Origin: Pseudomonadota bacterium
GTDB lineage: Bacteria > Pseudomonadota > Alphaproteobacteria > Sphingomonadales > Sphingomonadaceae
Assembly: GCA_023422695.1 (NCBI GenBank)
Contig: JAFAGN010000233.1
Coordinates: 1 to 15,545, forward strand
Length of the DNA stretch: 15,545 nucleotides
Direction: 5' to 3'
How positions within the stretch are numbered: the first letter of the stretch is position 1; each line of letters starts with the position of its first letter. The notes under the pieces are model-generated. The model saw only the letters and a program-made list of their open reading frames with translations. It ran no database searches and was not told where the DNA came from. This document shows, in pieces, positions 5,886 through 13,389 of this stretch. A program made the position numbers and the translations under genes.

Positions 5886-7067
5886 ATGACCCCCACCGCC
5901 ACCATCCTGCTGCTCGGTTCGGGCGAGCTTGGCCGCGAATTCGTGATTTCGGCAAAACGGCTCGGCTGCCGCGTGATCGCCTGCGATAGCTATGACGGCG
6001 CGCCTGCGATGCAGGTCGCCGACGCCTTCGAAGTCTTTTCGATGCTCGACGGCGACGCGCTACGCGCCGCGATCGCAAAGCACCAGCCCGACCATATCGT
6101 CCCCGAGGTCGAGGCGATCCGCACCGAGATCCTGGCCGAGGTCGAGACCGAAGGTTTTCACGTCGTCCCCTCGGCGCGCGCCGCGCAGTTGACGATGAAC
6201 CGCGACGCGATCCGCGACCTGGCCGCCAGCGAGCTCGCCCTCACCACCTCGACCTTCGAATATGCCGAATCGCGTGAGGAACTGCGCGCCGCCGCAGCGC
6301 GCATCGGCTTTCCGCTGGTGGTCAAACCGGTGATGTCGTCGTCGGGCAAGGGCCAGAGCACCGTAAAAGGCGAAGCCGACATCGATGCAGCGTGGGACTA
6401 TGCCGCCGCCGGAATGCGCGGCGACCGGCTGCGCGTGATCGCTGAGGCGTTCATCGACTTCGACTATGAAATCACGCTGCTGACTGTCCGCCACAAGGAC
6501 GGCGTCGCCTTTTGCCCGCCGATCGGTCACCGACAGGAACGCGGCGATTACCGCGAGAGCTGGCAGCCCGCGGCCATGTCGGATGCCGCGCTCGCCAGCG
6601 CGCAGGATATGGCCACGAAGGTCGTGGACGCCCTCGGGGGCCATGGCATCTTTGGCGTCGAATTTTTCGTCAAGGGCGACGCGGTCATCTTCTCCGAACT
6701 CTCGCCGCGCCCGCACGATACCGGCATGGTGACGCTGATTTCGCAGAGCCTGTCCGAATTCGACCTCCACGCGCGCGCCATTCTCGGCCTGCCGATCCCG
6801 GCCATCGCCGTCCCCGATGCCAGCGCGAGCGCGGTGCTGCTGGCCGACCGTGACGCGAGCGATTTCGCGATCAGCGGGCTCGCCGACGCGCTCACCGCGC
6901 CCGACACGGACACCTCGGTCGACGCCCGCATCTTTGGCAAGCCGGTCACCCGCCCGTACCGCCGCATGGGCGTGACGCTGGCGCGGGTCGCGGGCGGTAC
7001 GACCGACGACGCACGCGCGGCTGCGGTCGCGGCGGCGGGCAAGCTTGCCATCGACTATCGCGGCTGA
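5886..7067 (+). CDS. purT: Formate-dependent phosphoribosylglycinamide formyltransferase (GAR transformylase 2)
   Basis: PurT makes formyl-GAR from GAR, formate and ATP in purine synthesis, replacing the folate-dependent PurN reaction. The 393 residues match the usual length of about 392. The ATP-grasp order is visible: an N-terminal pre-ATP-grasp domain starting ILLLGSGELGREF, the central helix region VPSARAAQLTMNRDAIRDLA, the ATP-binding VVKPVMSSSGKGQS (146-158), the EAFIDFDYEITLLTVRH strand pair, and the metal-binding FSELSPRPHDTGMVTL. The purine-site segment DARIFGKPVTRPYRRMGV is near the C-terminus. GGAG lies 6 nt upstream of ATG 5886. It begins a plus-strand run in which the VTT protein starts 16 nt after its stop. 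I see no purine-regulator site in the 70 nt upstream. Confidence 0.96.
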   Translation: MTPTATILLLGSGELGREFVISAKRLGCRVIACDSYDGAPAMQVADAFEVFSMLDGDALRAAIAKHQPDHIVPEVEAIRTEILAEVETEGFHVVPSARAAQLTMNRDAIRDLAASELALTTSTFEYAESREELRAAAARIGFPLVVKPVMSSSGKGQSTVKGEADIDAAWDYAAAGMRGDRLRVIAEAFIDFDYEITLLTVRHKDGVAFCPPIGHRQERGDYRESWQPAAMSDAALASAQDMATKVVDALGGHGIFGVEFFVKGDAVIFSELSPRPHDTGMVTLISQSLSEFDLHARAILGLPIPAIAVPDASASAVLLADRDASDFAISGLADALTAPDTDTSVDARIFGKPVTRPYRRMGVTLARVAGGTTDDARAAAVAAAGKLAIDYRG

Positions 7068-7083
7068 CGCGTTAGACAGAGCG

Positions 7084-7749
7084 ATGGCCGAAAGCCCTTC
7101 GCCAAGCCCCTCCCCGCTTCGTCGCTGGCTGACGATCATCGCCCTGCTGGCGATCGTGGTCGGCGTCCCGCTGATCTTTCGCGAAGAATTTGCTGCGATC
7201 AGCGAGCGGGTGCTGGCCGCCGCCGACCAGCGCCCCGTCGCCGCGGCTGCGCTGATCGTCACCGCGCTGACGCTCGACGTGTTCCTGCCCGTCCCCAACG
7301 GCGTGACCAACACGCTGGCGGGCGCGGCCTTCGGGTTTGCGATCGGCACGTTGGTCATCTGGCTGGGGCTGATGGGCGGCAGCATCGCGGGCTATGCGCT
7401 TGGCCGTTGGGCCGCGCGCCCGCTCGCGGCGCGGCTGCTTGGCGCAGCTGATCTGGAGCGCGCGCACCGGCTGGCCGAACGCGCGGGGCCGGTCACGCTG
7501 ATCATCTCGCGCCCGGTGCCGATCCTGTGCGAACTGGCGCCGATCGCGGCGGGCGTCGCCGATATGGCATTTGGCCGCTATCTGACCGCCGTGGCGCTCG
7601 GCAATCTGGGCGTTGGCGTCGTCTATGCCGCGATCGGCGCCGCAGCGGTTGAGCGCACCTCGACCGAATTGCTGATGCTCGGCGCGGTCGGCGTGCCGCT
7701 CGCGGCATGGCTGGGCTGGCAGGCGGTCGAGCGATGGAGACGAACATGA
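7084..7749 (+). CDS. TVP38/TMEM64 (VTT-domain, DedA-superfamily) membrane protein
   Basis: A 221-residue inner-membrane protein with a Ser/Pro-rich cytoplasmic N-terminus followed by LRRW and a first helix at about 13-32. The VTT core follows: VFLPVPNGVTNTLAGAAFG, then GGSIAGYALGRWAARPL, then the re-entrant-loop motif ISRPVPILCELAPIAAGVADM (141-161), then GRYLTAVALGNLG and two C-terminal hydrophobic segments. Family members act in membrane lipid handling; DedA proteins are linked to undecaprenyl-phosphate or lipid flipping, and TVP38 members remain poorly defined. ATG 7084 was preferred over an in-frame ATG at 7045 that lies inside purT. The stop codon overlaps the next gene's start (ATGA), so the acetyltransferase is probably translationally coupled to it. 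Confidence 0.88.
   Translation: MAESPSPSPSPLRRWLTIIALLAIVVGVPLIFREEFAAISERVLAAADQRPVAAAALIVTALTLDVFLPVPNGVTNTLAGAAFGFAIGTLVIWLGLMGGSIAGYALGRWAARPLAARLLGAADLERAHRLAERAGPVTLIISRPVPILCELAPIAAGVADMAFGRYLTAVALGNLGVGVVYAAIGAAAVERTSTELLMLGAVGVPLAAWLGWQAVERWRRT
7736..7739 (+). promoter_or_regulatory. Ribosome binding site deciding the acetyltransferase start
   Basis: GGAG lies inside the 3' end of the VTT gene with a 6-nt spacer to ATG 7746. That start forms an ATGA overlap with the VTT stop. It outranks the in-frame ATG at 7734, which has no such site. Confidence 0.6.
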
Positions 7750-8207
7750 TCATCCGGCGCCTTGGCCCCGCCGACGTGGCGGCGATGCGGGCGCTCAACG
7801 GCGTCTATGGCGCCGCGTTCGACGACCCCGCCACCTATCGCATCGATCAGCCCGATGACGTCTGGCTCGCGCGCCAGCTGGCCAAGGACGGCAACATCCT
7901 GCTCGTCGCCGAGATTGACGGCGCTATCGTCGGCGGGCTGACGGCCTATGAACTGCCCAAATTCGAAGCCGCGCGCAGCGAAATCTATCTCTACGACCTC
8001 GCGGTCGATGCGGCGCACCGCCGCCGCGGCATTGCCAGCGCGCTGATCGCCGAACTCCAGCACATCGCCGCCGACATCGGCGCCTGGGCGGTGTTCGTGC
8101 AGGCCGACTATGGCGATGACCCCGCGGTTGCGCTATACACCAAGCTCGGCGCGCGCGAGGATGTGATGCATTTCGACCTGCTGCCCTTACCGCGCGCGGA
8201 GGGCTGA
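7746..8207 (+). CDS. AAC(3)-I family aminoglycoside N-acetyltransferase homologue (GNAT)
   Basis: This is a 153-residue single-domain GNAT protein. From memory its core closely follows the integron/plasmid enzyme AAC(3)-Ia: LPKFEAARSEIYLYDLAV (70-87), HRRRGIASALI (91-101, the acetyl-CoA pyrophosphate loop), then QADYGDDPAVALYTKLGARE (119-138) and VMHFDLLP (140-147). In AAC(3)-I the DYGDDPAVALYTKLG segment is nearly identical, and the N-terminal RLGP and ATY..(D/H)QPD patterns also agree. AAC(3)-I acetylates the 3-amino group of gentamicin- and sisomicin-type aminoglycosides. ATG 7746 has GGAG 6 nt upstream and overlaps the VTT stop. It is surrounded by housekeeping genes of matching base composition with no mobile-element marks, so it looks like a resident chromosomal gene. 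Whether it confers resistance or has another amine substrate cannot be told. Confidence 0.85.
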   Translation: MIIRRLGPADVAAMRALNGVYGAAFDDPATYRIDQPDDVWLARQLAKDGNILLVAEIDGAIVGGLTAYELPKFEAARSEIYLYDLAVDAAHRRRGIASALIAELQHIAADIGAWAVFVQADYGDDPAVALYTKLGAREDVMHFDLLPLPRAEG

Positions 8208-8228
8208 GCCCGCGGAAGGGGACGCGCG

Positions 8229-9242
8229 ATGCTGCGCTGGTTCATTCGCATTGTCCTGGCGCTTGCTGCGATCGTCGCCGCGCTGTGGCTGACGGTCAGC
8301 TATATCACCCCGCAGCCCGCCATCTGGGCGATCCGCGCGCTGTTCGATTCGGGGTCGGACGCGGCGAGCGCGAAGCTGCTGCCCAAGGTACCGGCCGACG
8401 TCGAGACGATTGCGGCGCTCCGCTACGATCCCGCCGATCCCGACGCGTTGCTCGACATCTTTCGCCAGAAAGAGGCGACCGCGCCGCAACCCGCAATCAT
8501 CTGGGTGCATGGCGGCGGCTTCGTATCGGGCAACCGCCGGATCGTCGCCGAATATCTGAAGATCCTCGCCGCCCAAGGGTTCGTCACGATCACCGTCGAT
8601 TACACGATCGCCCCCGAAGCGCGTTATCCGACCCCGATCCGGCAAACCAACAAGGCACTCGGCTATGTGGTCGCCAACGCGGCGCGCTACGGGATCGACC
8701 CCGAGCAGATCCTGATCGGCGGCGACAGCGCGGGCGCGCAGATTGCGGCGCAAGTCGCCACGCTCGCGACCAACCCCGCCTATGCAAAGGCGGTGGGGAT
8801 CGCGCCCGCGGTCGAGCCCGACCGGATCAAGGGCGCCATTCTCTTTTGCGGCGCGCACGACGTGACGATGCTCAATCTCGACGGGACGCTCGGGCCGTTC
8901 CTGCGCGCCGTCGTCTGGGCCTATGGCGGCAAGCGCGACGCGATGGACGATCCAAAGTTCCGGCTGATGGCGCTGCCCGATCATGTGACGCGCGATTTTC
9001 CGCCCGCCTTTATCACCGCGGGCAATGGCGACCCGCTGCTCGGCCAGTCAGACCGGCTGGCGAGCCGCCTGAAGGCGGTGGGCGCGTCGGTCGAAACTTT
9101 GTTCTTTGCCAAGGACCATGCGCCCGCGCTTGGCCATGAATATCAGTTCGATCTCGACAGCGCGGCGGGCCAGCAGGCGTTCGGCCGCACCGTCGCCTTT
9201 GCGCGCGGCGTGACAGCAAAGAAAGCCGAACCAGCGCCCTAG
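8229..9242 (+). CDS. Membrane-anchored alpha/beta hydrolase (HSL-type esterase/lipase)
   Basis: The 337-residue protein begins with a membrane helix (about 5-25, after MLRWFIR) that looks like an uncleaved anchor or signal. The hydrolase domain shows the oxyanion-hole HGGG (94-97), YTIAPEARYP, the nucleophile elbow GGDSAGA with Ser167, Asp268 in GNGDPLL and His303 in LGHEYQ. Together these make a complete catalytic triad of the hormone-sensitive-lipase-like esterases. Such enzymes cleave carboxyl esters of short to medium acyl chains; the substrate is unknown. The anchor suggests action at the inner membrane, probably on the periplasmic side. A good Shine-Dalgarno site (AAGGGGA, about 7 nt upstream) supports ATG 8229. 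It lies 21 nt after the acetyltransferase stop and 32 nt before polA, within the same co-directional run. Confidence 0.88.
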   Translation: MLRWFIRIVLALAAIVAALWLTVSYITPQPAIWAIRALFDSGSDAASAKLLPKVPADVETIAALRYDPADPDALLDIFRQKEATAPQPAIIWVHGGGFVSGNRRIVAEYLKILAAQGFVTITVDYTIAPEARYPTPIRQTNKALGYVVANAARYGIDPEQILIGGDSAGAQIAAQVATLATNPAYAKAVGIAPAVEPDRIKGAILFCGAHDVTMLNLDGTLGPFLRAVVWAYGGKRDAMDDPKFRLMALPDHVTRDFPPAFITAGNGDPLLGQSDRLASRLKAVGASVETLFFAKDHAPALGHEYQFDLDSAAGQQAFGRTVAFARGVTAKKAEPAP

Positions 9243-9274
9243 GCCGCCTCGCCCACCGCTGCTACACCGCCGCC

Positions 9275-12088
9275 ATGTCCGAGAAGAATCATCTCTATCT
9301 GGTCGATGGCTCCAGCTACATCTTCCGCGCCTATCACCGCCTGCCGCCGCTGACCAACCCCAACGGGGTGCCGGTCGGCGCGGTCTATGGCTACACCACG
9401 ATGCTCTGGAAACTGGCCAAGGATCTGCACGACGCCGACGGGCCGACGCATCTGGCGGTCATCCTCGACCATTCGAGCCAATCGTTCCGCAACGAGATTT
9501 ACGACCAGTATAAGGCGAACCGCCCGGAGCCGCCCGAGGATCTGCGCCCGCAATTCCCGCTGATCCGCGACGCGACGCGCGCTTTCTCGCTGCCGTGCAT
9601 CGAGATGGAGGGGTTCGAAGCCGACGATCTGATCGCGTCCTATGCCGAGGCCGCGGTGCGCGAAGGCTGGGACGTCACGATCGTGTCGTCGGACAAGGAT
9701 TTGATGCAGCTGATCCGCGAGCCGGCCGACGGTCCGCATGTCGACATGCTCGACACGATGAAGAATGTCCGGCTGGGGCTGGATGCGGTGAACGAGAAAT
9801 TCGGCGTCACCCCCGACCTCGTCGGCGACGTGCTCGCGTTGATGGGGGACAGCGTCGATAATGTTCCCGGTGTGCGCGGGGTTGGTCCCAAGACGGCGAC
9901 CAAGCTGATCCAGGAATATGGCAATCTGACCGCGGCGCTCGACGGCGCCGAAACGATGAAAGCCAGCAAGCTGCGCGACAATCTGATCGAACATCGCGCG
10001 ATGGCTGAATTGTCGCGCGTGCTGGTCGATCTGAAACGCGACTGTCCGCTGCCCGATGCGCTCGACGATCTGAAGCTCGGCGCGATCCCGCCGCTGCCGC
10101 TCAAGACCTTCCTCGACGAACATGGCTTCCGGTCGCTTTCGGCGAAACTCGATCTCGGCGCGACCCCCGGCGGCCCGCCGACCTTGCCGCGCGCCGCCGC
10201 AACACCCGCGCCGGGTCCCAGCGGCGCGCCGACGACCCCGACGCTGCCCGCGATGCCTGCCATCGATCGCTCGGTCTATCAAACCGTGACGAGCGTTGAC
10301 GCGCTCGACCGCTGGATCGCCGATGCGCGCGCCGCGCATGTCGTCGCGGTCGATACCGAAACTGCCAGCCTCGACAGCGTCACCGGACGGCTGGTCGGGG
10401 TCAGCCTGGCGACGGCGCCGGGCAAGGCCTGCTACATCCCGCTCGGCCATGGCGGCACCGATATGTTCGCCGAAAAGCCCGAACAGATTGCGATGGACGC
10501 GGCGCTGGGCCGGCTGCGCGACCTGTTCGCCGACGATGCGGTGCTGAAGGTCGGGCATAACCTGAAATATGACATCGGTGTGCTAGCGCAGCATGGCATC
10601 ACCATCGCGCCCTATGACGACACGCTGGTGATGAGTTTCGCGCTCGACGCCGGCAAGCACCAGCATGGGCTCGACGAGCTGGCGAAACTCCACCTCGATC
10701 ATGTCTGCCTGTCGTTCAAGGACGTCTGCGGGACGGGCAAATCGCAGATCAGCTTTGCCGAGGTCCAGCTCGACCGCGCCACCGAATATGCCGCCGAGGA
10801 CGCCGACGTCGCGCTGCGATTGTGGAAGCTGCTCAAGCTGCGCTTGCCGATCGAAGGCGGGACGCGCGTTTACGAGATGGTCGACCGGCCTTTGGCGGCG
10901 ATCGTCGAGGGCATGGAGCGCGCGGGAATCATGGTCGACCGCGACTATCTCGCCAAGCTGTCGGGCGAATTCGCGACCGAAATGCTGCGGATCGAGGGCG
11001 AGATTCACGAACTGGCGGGCCAGCCGTTCGCGATCGGCAGCCCCAAGCAGCTCGGCGAAATTCTGTTCGACAAGCTGGGCCTCAAGGGCGGCCGCAAGGG
11101 TAAATCCGGCGACTGGTCGACCGACCAGAATGAACTCGAACGCCTCGAACGCGACGGCGTACCGATCGCGCGCAAGATTTTGGAATGGCGCCAGCTGTCG
11201 AAACTGAAGTCGACCTATACCGACGCGCTCCAGCAACAGATCAATCCCACGACCGGCCGCGTCCACACCAGCTACAGCTTGGTCGGCGCCCAGACCGGGC
11301 GCCTGTCGTCGACCGACCCGAACCTCCAGAATATCCCGATCCGCACCGAAACCGGGCGCCAGATCCGCGACGCCTTTATCGCCGCGCCCGGTCATGTCCT
11401 GATCGCCGCCGACTATAGCCAGATCGAGCTGCGCCTCGCCGCGCATATGGCCGACGTCCCCGAACTCAAGGAGGCCTTCGCGCAGGGGCAGGACATCCAC
11501 GCCGCCACCGCGATCGAGCTGTTCGGCGAAAGCAACCGCGACACGCGCGGCAAGGCGAAGACGGTCAATTTTTCGATCCTCTATGGCATTTCGCGCTGGG
11601 GACTAGCGGGGCGGCTCGAGATCACCCCCGACGAGGCGCAGGCGCTGATCGCGCGCTATTTCGAACGCTTCCCCGGCATTTCGGACTATATCACCGACAC
11701 GCTCGAAAGTGCGCGCGCGACGGGATACACCGAGACTTTGTTTGGGCGCAAAACCTGGTTCCCGCGCATCAAGGCGGCAAGCCAGAACGAGCGCGCGGGC
11801 AGCGAACGCGCCGCGATCAACGCGCCGATCCAGGGAACCAGCGCCGACCTGATCAAGCGCGCGATGGCGCGGATGCCCGCGGCGCTGGCCGATGCGGGCC
11901 TGTCTGACGTCAGAATGCTGCTCCAAGTCCACGACGAACTGGTGTTCGAAGCACCTGAGGGCAAGGCCGAAGCCGCAGGTGCGGTGATCCGCACGGTGAT
12001 GATGGGCGCGGCCGAACCGGCGCTGACGCTGTCGGTGCCGCTCGAGGTCGAGATCGGCATCGGCAAGAGCTGGGGCGAAGCGCATTGA
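9275..12088 (+). CDS. polA: DNA polymerase I (5'-3' exonuclease, 3'-5' exonuclease and polymerase)
   Basis: Pol I fills gaps, removes RNA primers and does repair synthesis. At 937 residues it is close to the E. coli protein (928). All three domains are present: 5'-3' exonuclease (about 1-290, starting LYLVDGSSYIFRAYH and including EADDLIASYA and SSDKDLMQL), a Pro/Ala-rich linker (296-329), and the 3'-5' proofreading domain with intact metal ligands Asp360 and Glu362 in VDTETASLD. The family A polymerase domain has motif A (Asp713 in ADYSQIELRL), the O-helix Arg758/Lys762/Phe766/Tyr770 and motif C His-Asp887-Glu888. Phe766 corresponds to E. coli Phe762. No Shine-Dalgarno site precedes ATG 9275, so translation may depend on a leaderless or weakly led transcript. 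The stop overlaps the TTG start of the next gene. Confidence 0.97.
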   Translation: MSEKNHLYLVDGSSYIFRAYHRLPPLTNPNGVPVGAVYGYTTMLWKLAKDLHDADGPTHLAVILDHSSQSFRNEIYDQYKANRPEPPEDLRPQFPLIRDATRAFSLPCIEMEGFEADDLIASYAEAAVREGWDVTIVSSDKDLMQLIREPADGPHVDMLDTMKNVRLGLDAVNEKFGVTPDLVGDVLALMGDSVDNVPGVRGVGPKTATKLIQEYGNLTAALDGAETMKASKLRDNLIEHRAMAELSRVLVDLKRDCPLPDALDDLKLGAIPPLPLKTFLDEHGFRSLSAKLDLGATPGGPPTLPRAAATPAPGPSGAPTTPTLPAMPAIDRSVYQTVTSVDALDRWIADARAAHVVAVDTETASLDSVTGRLVGVSLATAPGKACYIPLGHGGTDMFAEKPEQIAMDAALGRLRDLFADDAVLKVGHNLKYDIGVLAQHGITIAPYDDTLVMSFALDAGKHQHGLDELAKLHLDHVCLSFKDVCGTGKSQISFAEVQLDRATEYAAEDADVALRLWKLLKLRLPIEGGTRVYEMVDRPLAAIVEGMERAGIMVDRDYLAKLSGEFATEMLRIEGEIHELAGQPFAIGSPKQLGEILFDKLGLKGGRKGKSGDWSTDQNELERLERDGVPIARKILEWRQLSKLKSTYTDALQQQINPTTGRVHTSYSLVGAQTGRLSSTDPNLQNIPIRTETGRQIRDAFIAAPGHVLIAADYSQIELRLAAHMADVPELKEAFAQGQDIHAATAIELFGESNRDTRGKAKTVNFSILYGISRWGLAGRLEITPDEAQALIARYFERFPGISDYITDTLESARATGYTETLFGRKTWFPRIKAASQNERAGSERAAINAPIQGTSADLIKRAMARMPAALADAGLSDVRMLLQVHDELVFEAPEGKAEAAGAVIRTVMMGAAEPALTLSVPLEVEIGIGKSWGEAH

Positions 12089-12576
12089 TCGCGGCTTTGC
12101 TGTTCGCCGCGGCGCTTGCCGCCGATCCCGGCGCTGCGCCTGCCGCTGCGCCGACCAGCGCCACGGCACCGATCGCCGACACCGACGTGCGCGAATTTGT
12201 CGCCATCGCCGCGCGGAAGGTCGCCGGGCGTCCGGTCGGCGGACCGATCGCCAGCGCCGACAAGGTGCTGCTGATCGCGCGCGACGACAAGGGGTTCCCC
12301 ACCATCGCAATCAGCACCGGCTTTCCCGCGCGCCAGGCCTTGCCCGCACCGCCGCCGAACATCCTTGCGATCGTGCGCCTCCGCCAACGCTACGAAACGT
12401 CTGTCCCCGGACCCAGCGCCAGCGATCTGGCGTTTGTCACTGCACACCGAATCCCGCTGTTCGTCATCGGCGAATGGGCGCGCCCGGCACCGATGTGGGA
12501 AGTCGCCTGGGTCGACGATGCCGTCCGCTTTCGCACCATCGGCGACGTCGGCGAAATTGGTCCCTGGCAGGACTGA
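12085..12576 (+). CDS. Small exported protein of unknown function, coupled to polA
   Basis: The 163-residue product starts at TTG 12085, whose TTGA overlaps the polA stop, so reinitiation after polA is likely. A hydrophobic Ala-rich N-terminus (IAALLFAAALAADPGA) resembles a short signal peptide but lacks the usual N-terminal positive charges. The body contains DVREFVAIAARKVAG, then VLLIARDDKGFPTIAIS, then a Pro-rich ALPAPPPN, then GPSASDLAFVTAHRIPLFVIGEW and MWEVAWVDD. The ordered pattern of two strands, a PSxSDL turn and a following I-P-L-F-V-I-G strand vaguely recalls JAB/MPN-like folds such as DUF4329, but without the metal-binding HxH. I do not recognise the family and assign no function. 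No other in-frame start near the 5' end preserves the hydrophobic segment. Confidence 0.6.
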   Translation: MIAALLFAAALAADPGAAPAAAPTSATAPIADTDVREFVAIAARKVAGRPVGGPIASADKVLLIARDDKGFPTIAISTGFPARQALPAPPPNILAIVRLRQRYETSVPGPSASDLAFVTAHRIPLFVIGEWARPAPMWEVAWVDDAVRFRTIGDVGEIGPWQD

Positions 12577-12606
12577 CCGATGCGCCGGTGCGCCGCAACG
12601 CCCGCG

Positions 12607-12628
12607 CCACCCTTCCTGCCACCCTTCC
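12607..12628 (+). repeat. Short tandem direct repeat
   Basis: CCACCCTTCC occurs twice, at 12607-12616 and 12619-12628, with a 12-nt period. It lies in the 131-nt gap before the phosphatidyltransferase gene. It may be chance low complexity or a regulator half-site pair. Confidence 0.3.
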
Positions 12629-12666
12629 CCACGCGTAAGTTTCGCTCTATGACGCCTCGATGACAT

Positions 12667-12692
12667 CTGGCTGGCGAATTTGTGACAGCCAG
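12667..12692 (+). other. Hairpin upstream of the phosphatidyltransferase ribosome binding site
   Basis: CTGGCTG (12667-12673) and CAGCCAG (12686-12692) can form a 7-bp stem with a 12-nt loop. It ends 4 nt before the Shine-Dalgarno AAAGGG (12697-12702). It might affect translation, or be a dyad operator. No T-tract follows, so it is not a terminator for the upstream gene. Confidence 0.35.
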
Positions 12693-12707
12693 CTTCAAAG
12701 GGTTTCC

Positions 12708-13382
12708 ATGAGCAAGTTTCAGCCCGTCGCGCAGGCGCCGGTTCGTATCCAGCAGAATATCCTCGCGCGCGGCGAACGGCGGCTGCTCAATTGGATTTGC
12801 CCGCGCCTGCCGCAATGGGTGACCCCCGACAAGTTGACCGCGCTCGGCTTTTTCGGGGCGGTCATGGTCGCCGCGGGCTATCTGCTGAGCTGGATCGACA
12901 GCGAATGGCTCGGGCTGTGCCTCGCCGGCTATATCGTCAACTGGTTCGGCGATTCGCTCGACGGCAGCCTCGCGCGTTGGCGCCAGATCGAGCGACCGAA
13001 CTATGGCTATTTCGTCGACCATAGCGTCGACGCGCTGGCGACGCTGCTGATGGTCAGCGCGATCGGGATGAGCCCCTATATGCGCTTCGACGTCGCGCTG
13101 ATGGCGGTGATCGGCTATTTCCTGCTGTCGATCCACACCTTCATCGCCGCCAAGGTCGTCGGCGAATTCCGCCTGTCCTATATGGCAGGCGGACCGACCG
13201 AGCTGCGGCTGATGCTGATGGCGATGACGATTGCGATGCCGATCGTCGGCGGCGGCGACATCAGCGGCACCAATTTCTCGGTGTTCGACCTTTTCGCGCT
13301 GGTCGTTTCAAGCATATTGGTGACGTTGTTCATCGTCCAGACGTCGGCAACCGCCCGGATGCTCCGGCGCCGCGGGGTCTAG
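12708..13382 (+). CDS. CDP-alcohol phosphatidyltransferase family membrane protein
   Basis: The family transfers a phosphatidyl group from CDP-diacylglycerol, or another CDP-alcohol, to an alcohol acceptor at the inner membrane. The diagnostic metal/CDP-binding motif is complete in GDSLDGSLARW and GYFVDHSVDAL: Asp82, Asp85, Gly86, Ala89, Arg90, Gly100, Asp104 and Asp108. The 224 residues hold about six hydrophobic segments, with the motif at the end of the second and the start of the third. ATG 12708 has AAAGGG 5 nt upstream; an in-frame ATG at 12660 would add 16 residues without a ribosome site. The acceptor (glycerol phosphate, inositol phosphate, choline, serine or other) cannot be told. 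The length and the N-terminal PRLPQWVTPDKLT do not force a PgsA or PssA reading. It converges on pheA with only 7 nt between the stop codons. Confidence 0.9.
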   Translation: MSKFQPVAQAPVRIQQNILARGERRLLNWICPRLPQWVTPDKLTALGFFGAVMVAAGYLLSWIDSEWLGLCLAGYIVNWFGDSLDGSLARWRQIERPNYGYFVDHSVDALATLLMVSAIGMSPYMRFDVALMAVIGYFLLSIHTFIAAKVVGEFRLSYMAGGPTELRLMLMAMTIAMPIVGGGDISGTNFSVFDLFALVVSSILVTLFIVQTSATARMLRRRGV

Positions 13383-13389
13383 TAAAGGC

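Noticed and set aside
6060..7385. 441-residue open frame antisense to purT and the VTT gene
   Set aside because: It spans two real genes on the other strand and has low-complexity Ala/Arg-rich composition.
7746..8207. Recent mobile acquisition of the acetyltransferase (integron cassette)
   Set aside because: There is no attC-like site or integrase, it overlaps the upstream gene by ATGA, and its GC-rich codon use matches its neighbours.
9239..10558. 439-residue open frame antisense to polA
   Set aside because: The polA frame is complete with all catalytic residues; the antisense frame is a GC-skew shadow.
12580..12663. 27-codon open frame beginning 3 nt after the small exported protein gene
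   Set aside because: It has no ribosome site, a Pro/Arg-rich sequence spanning the direct repeat, and nothing to support translation.
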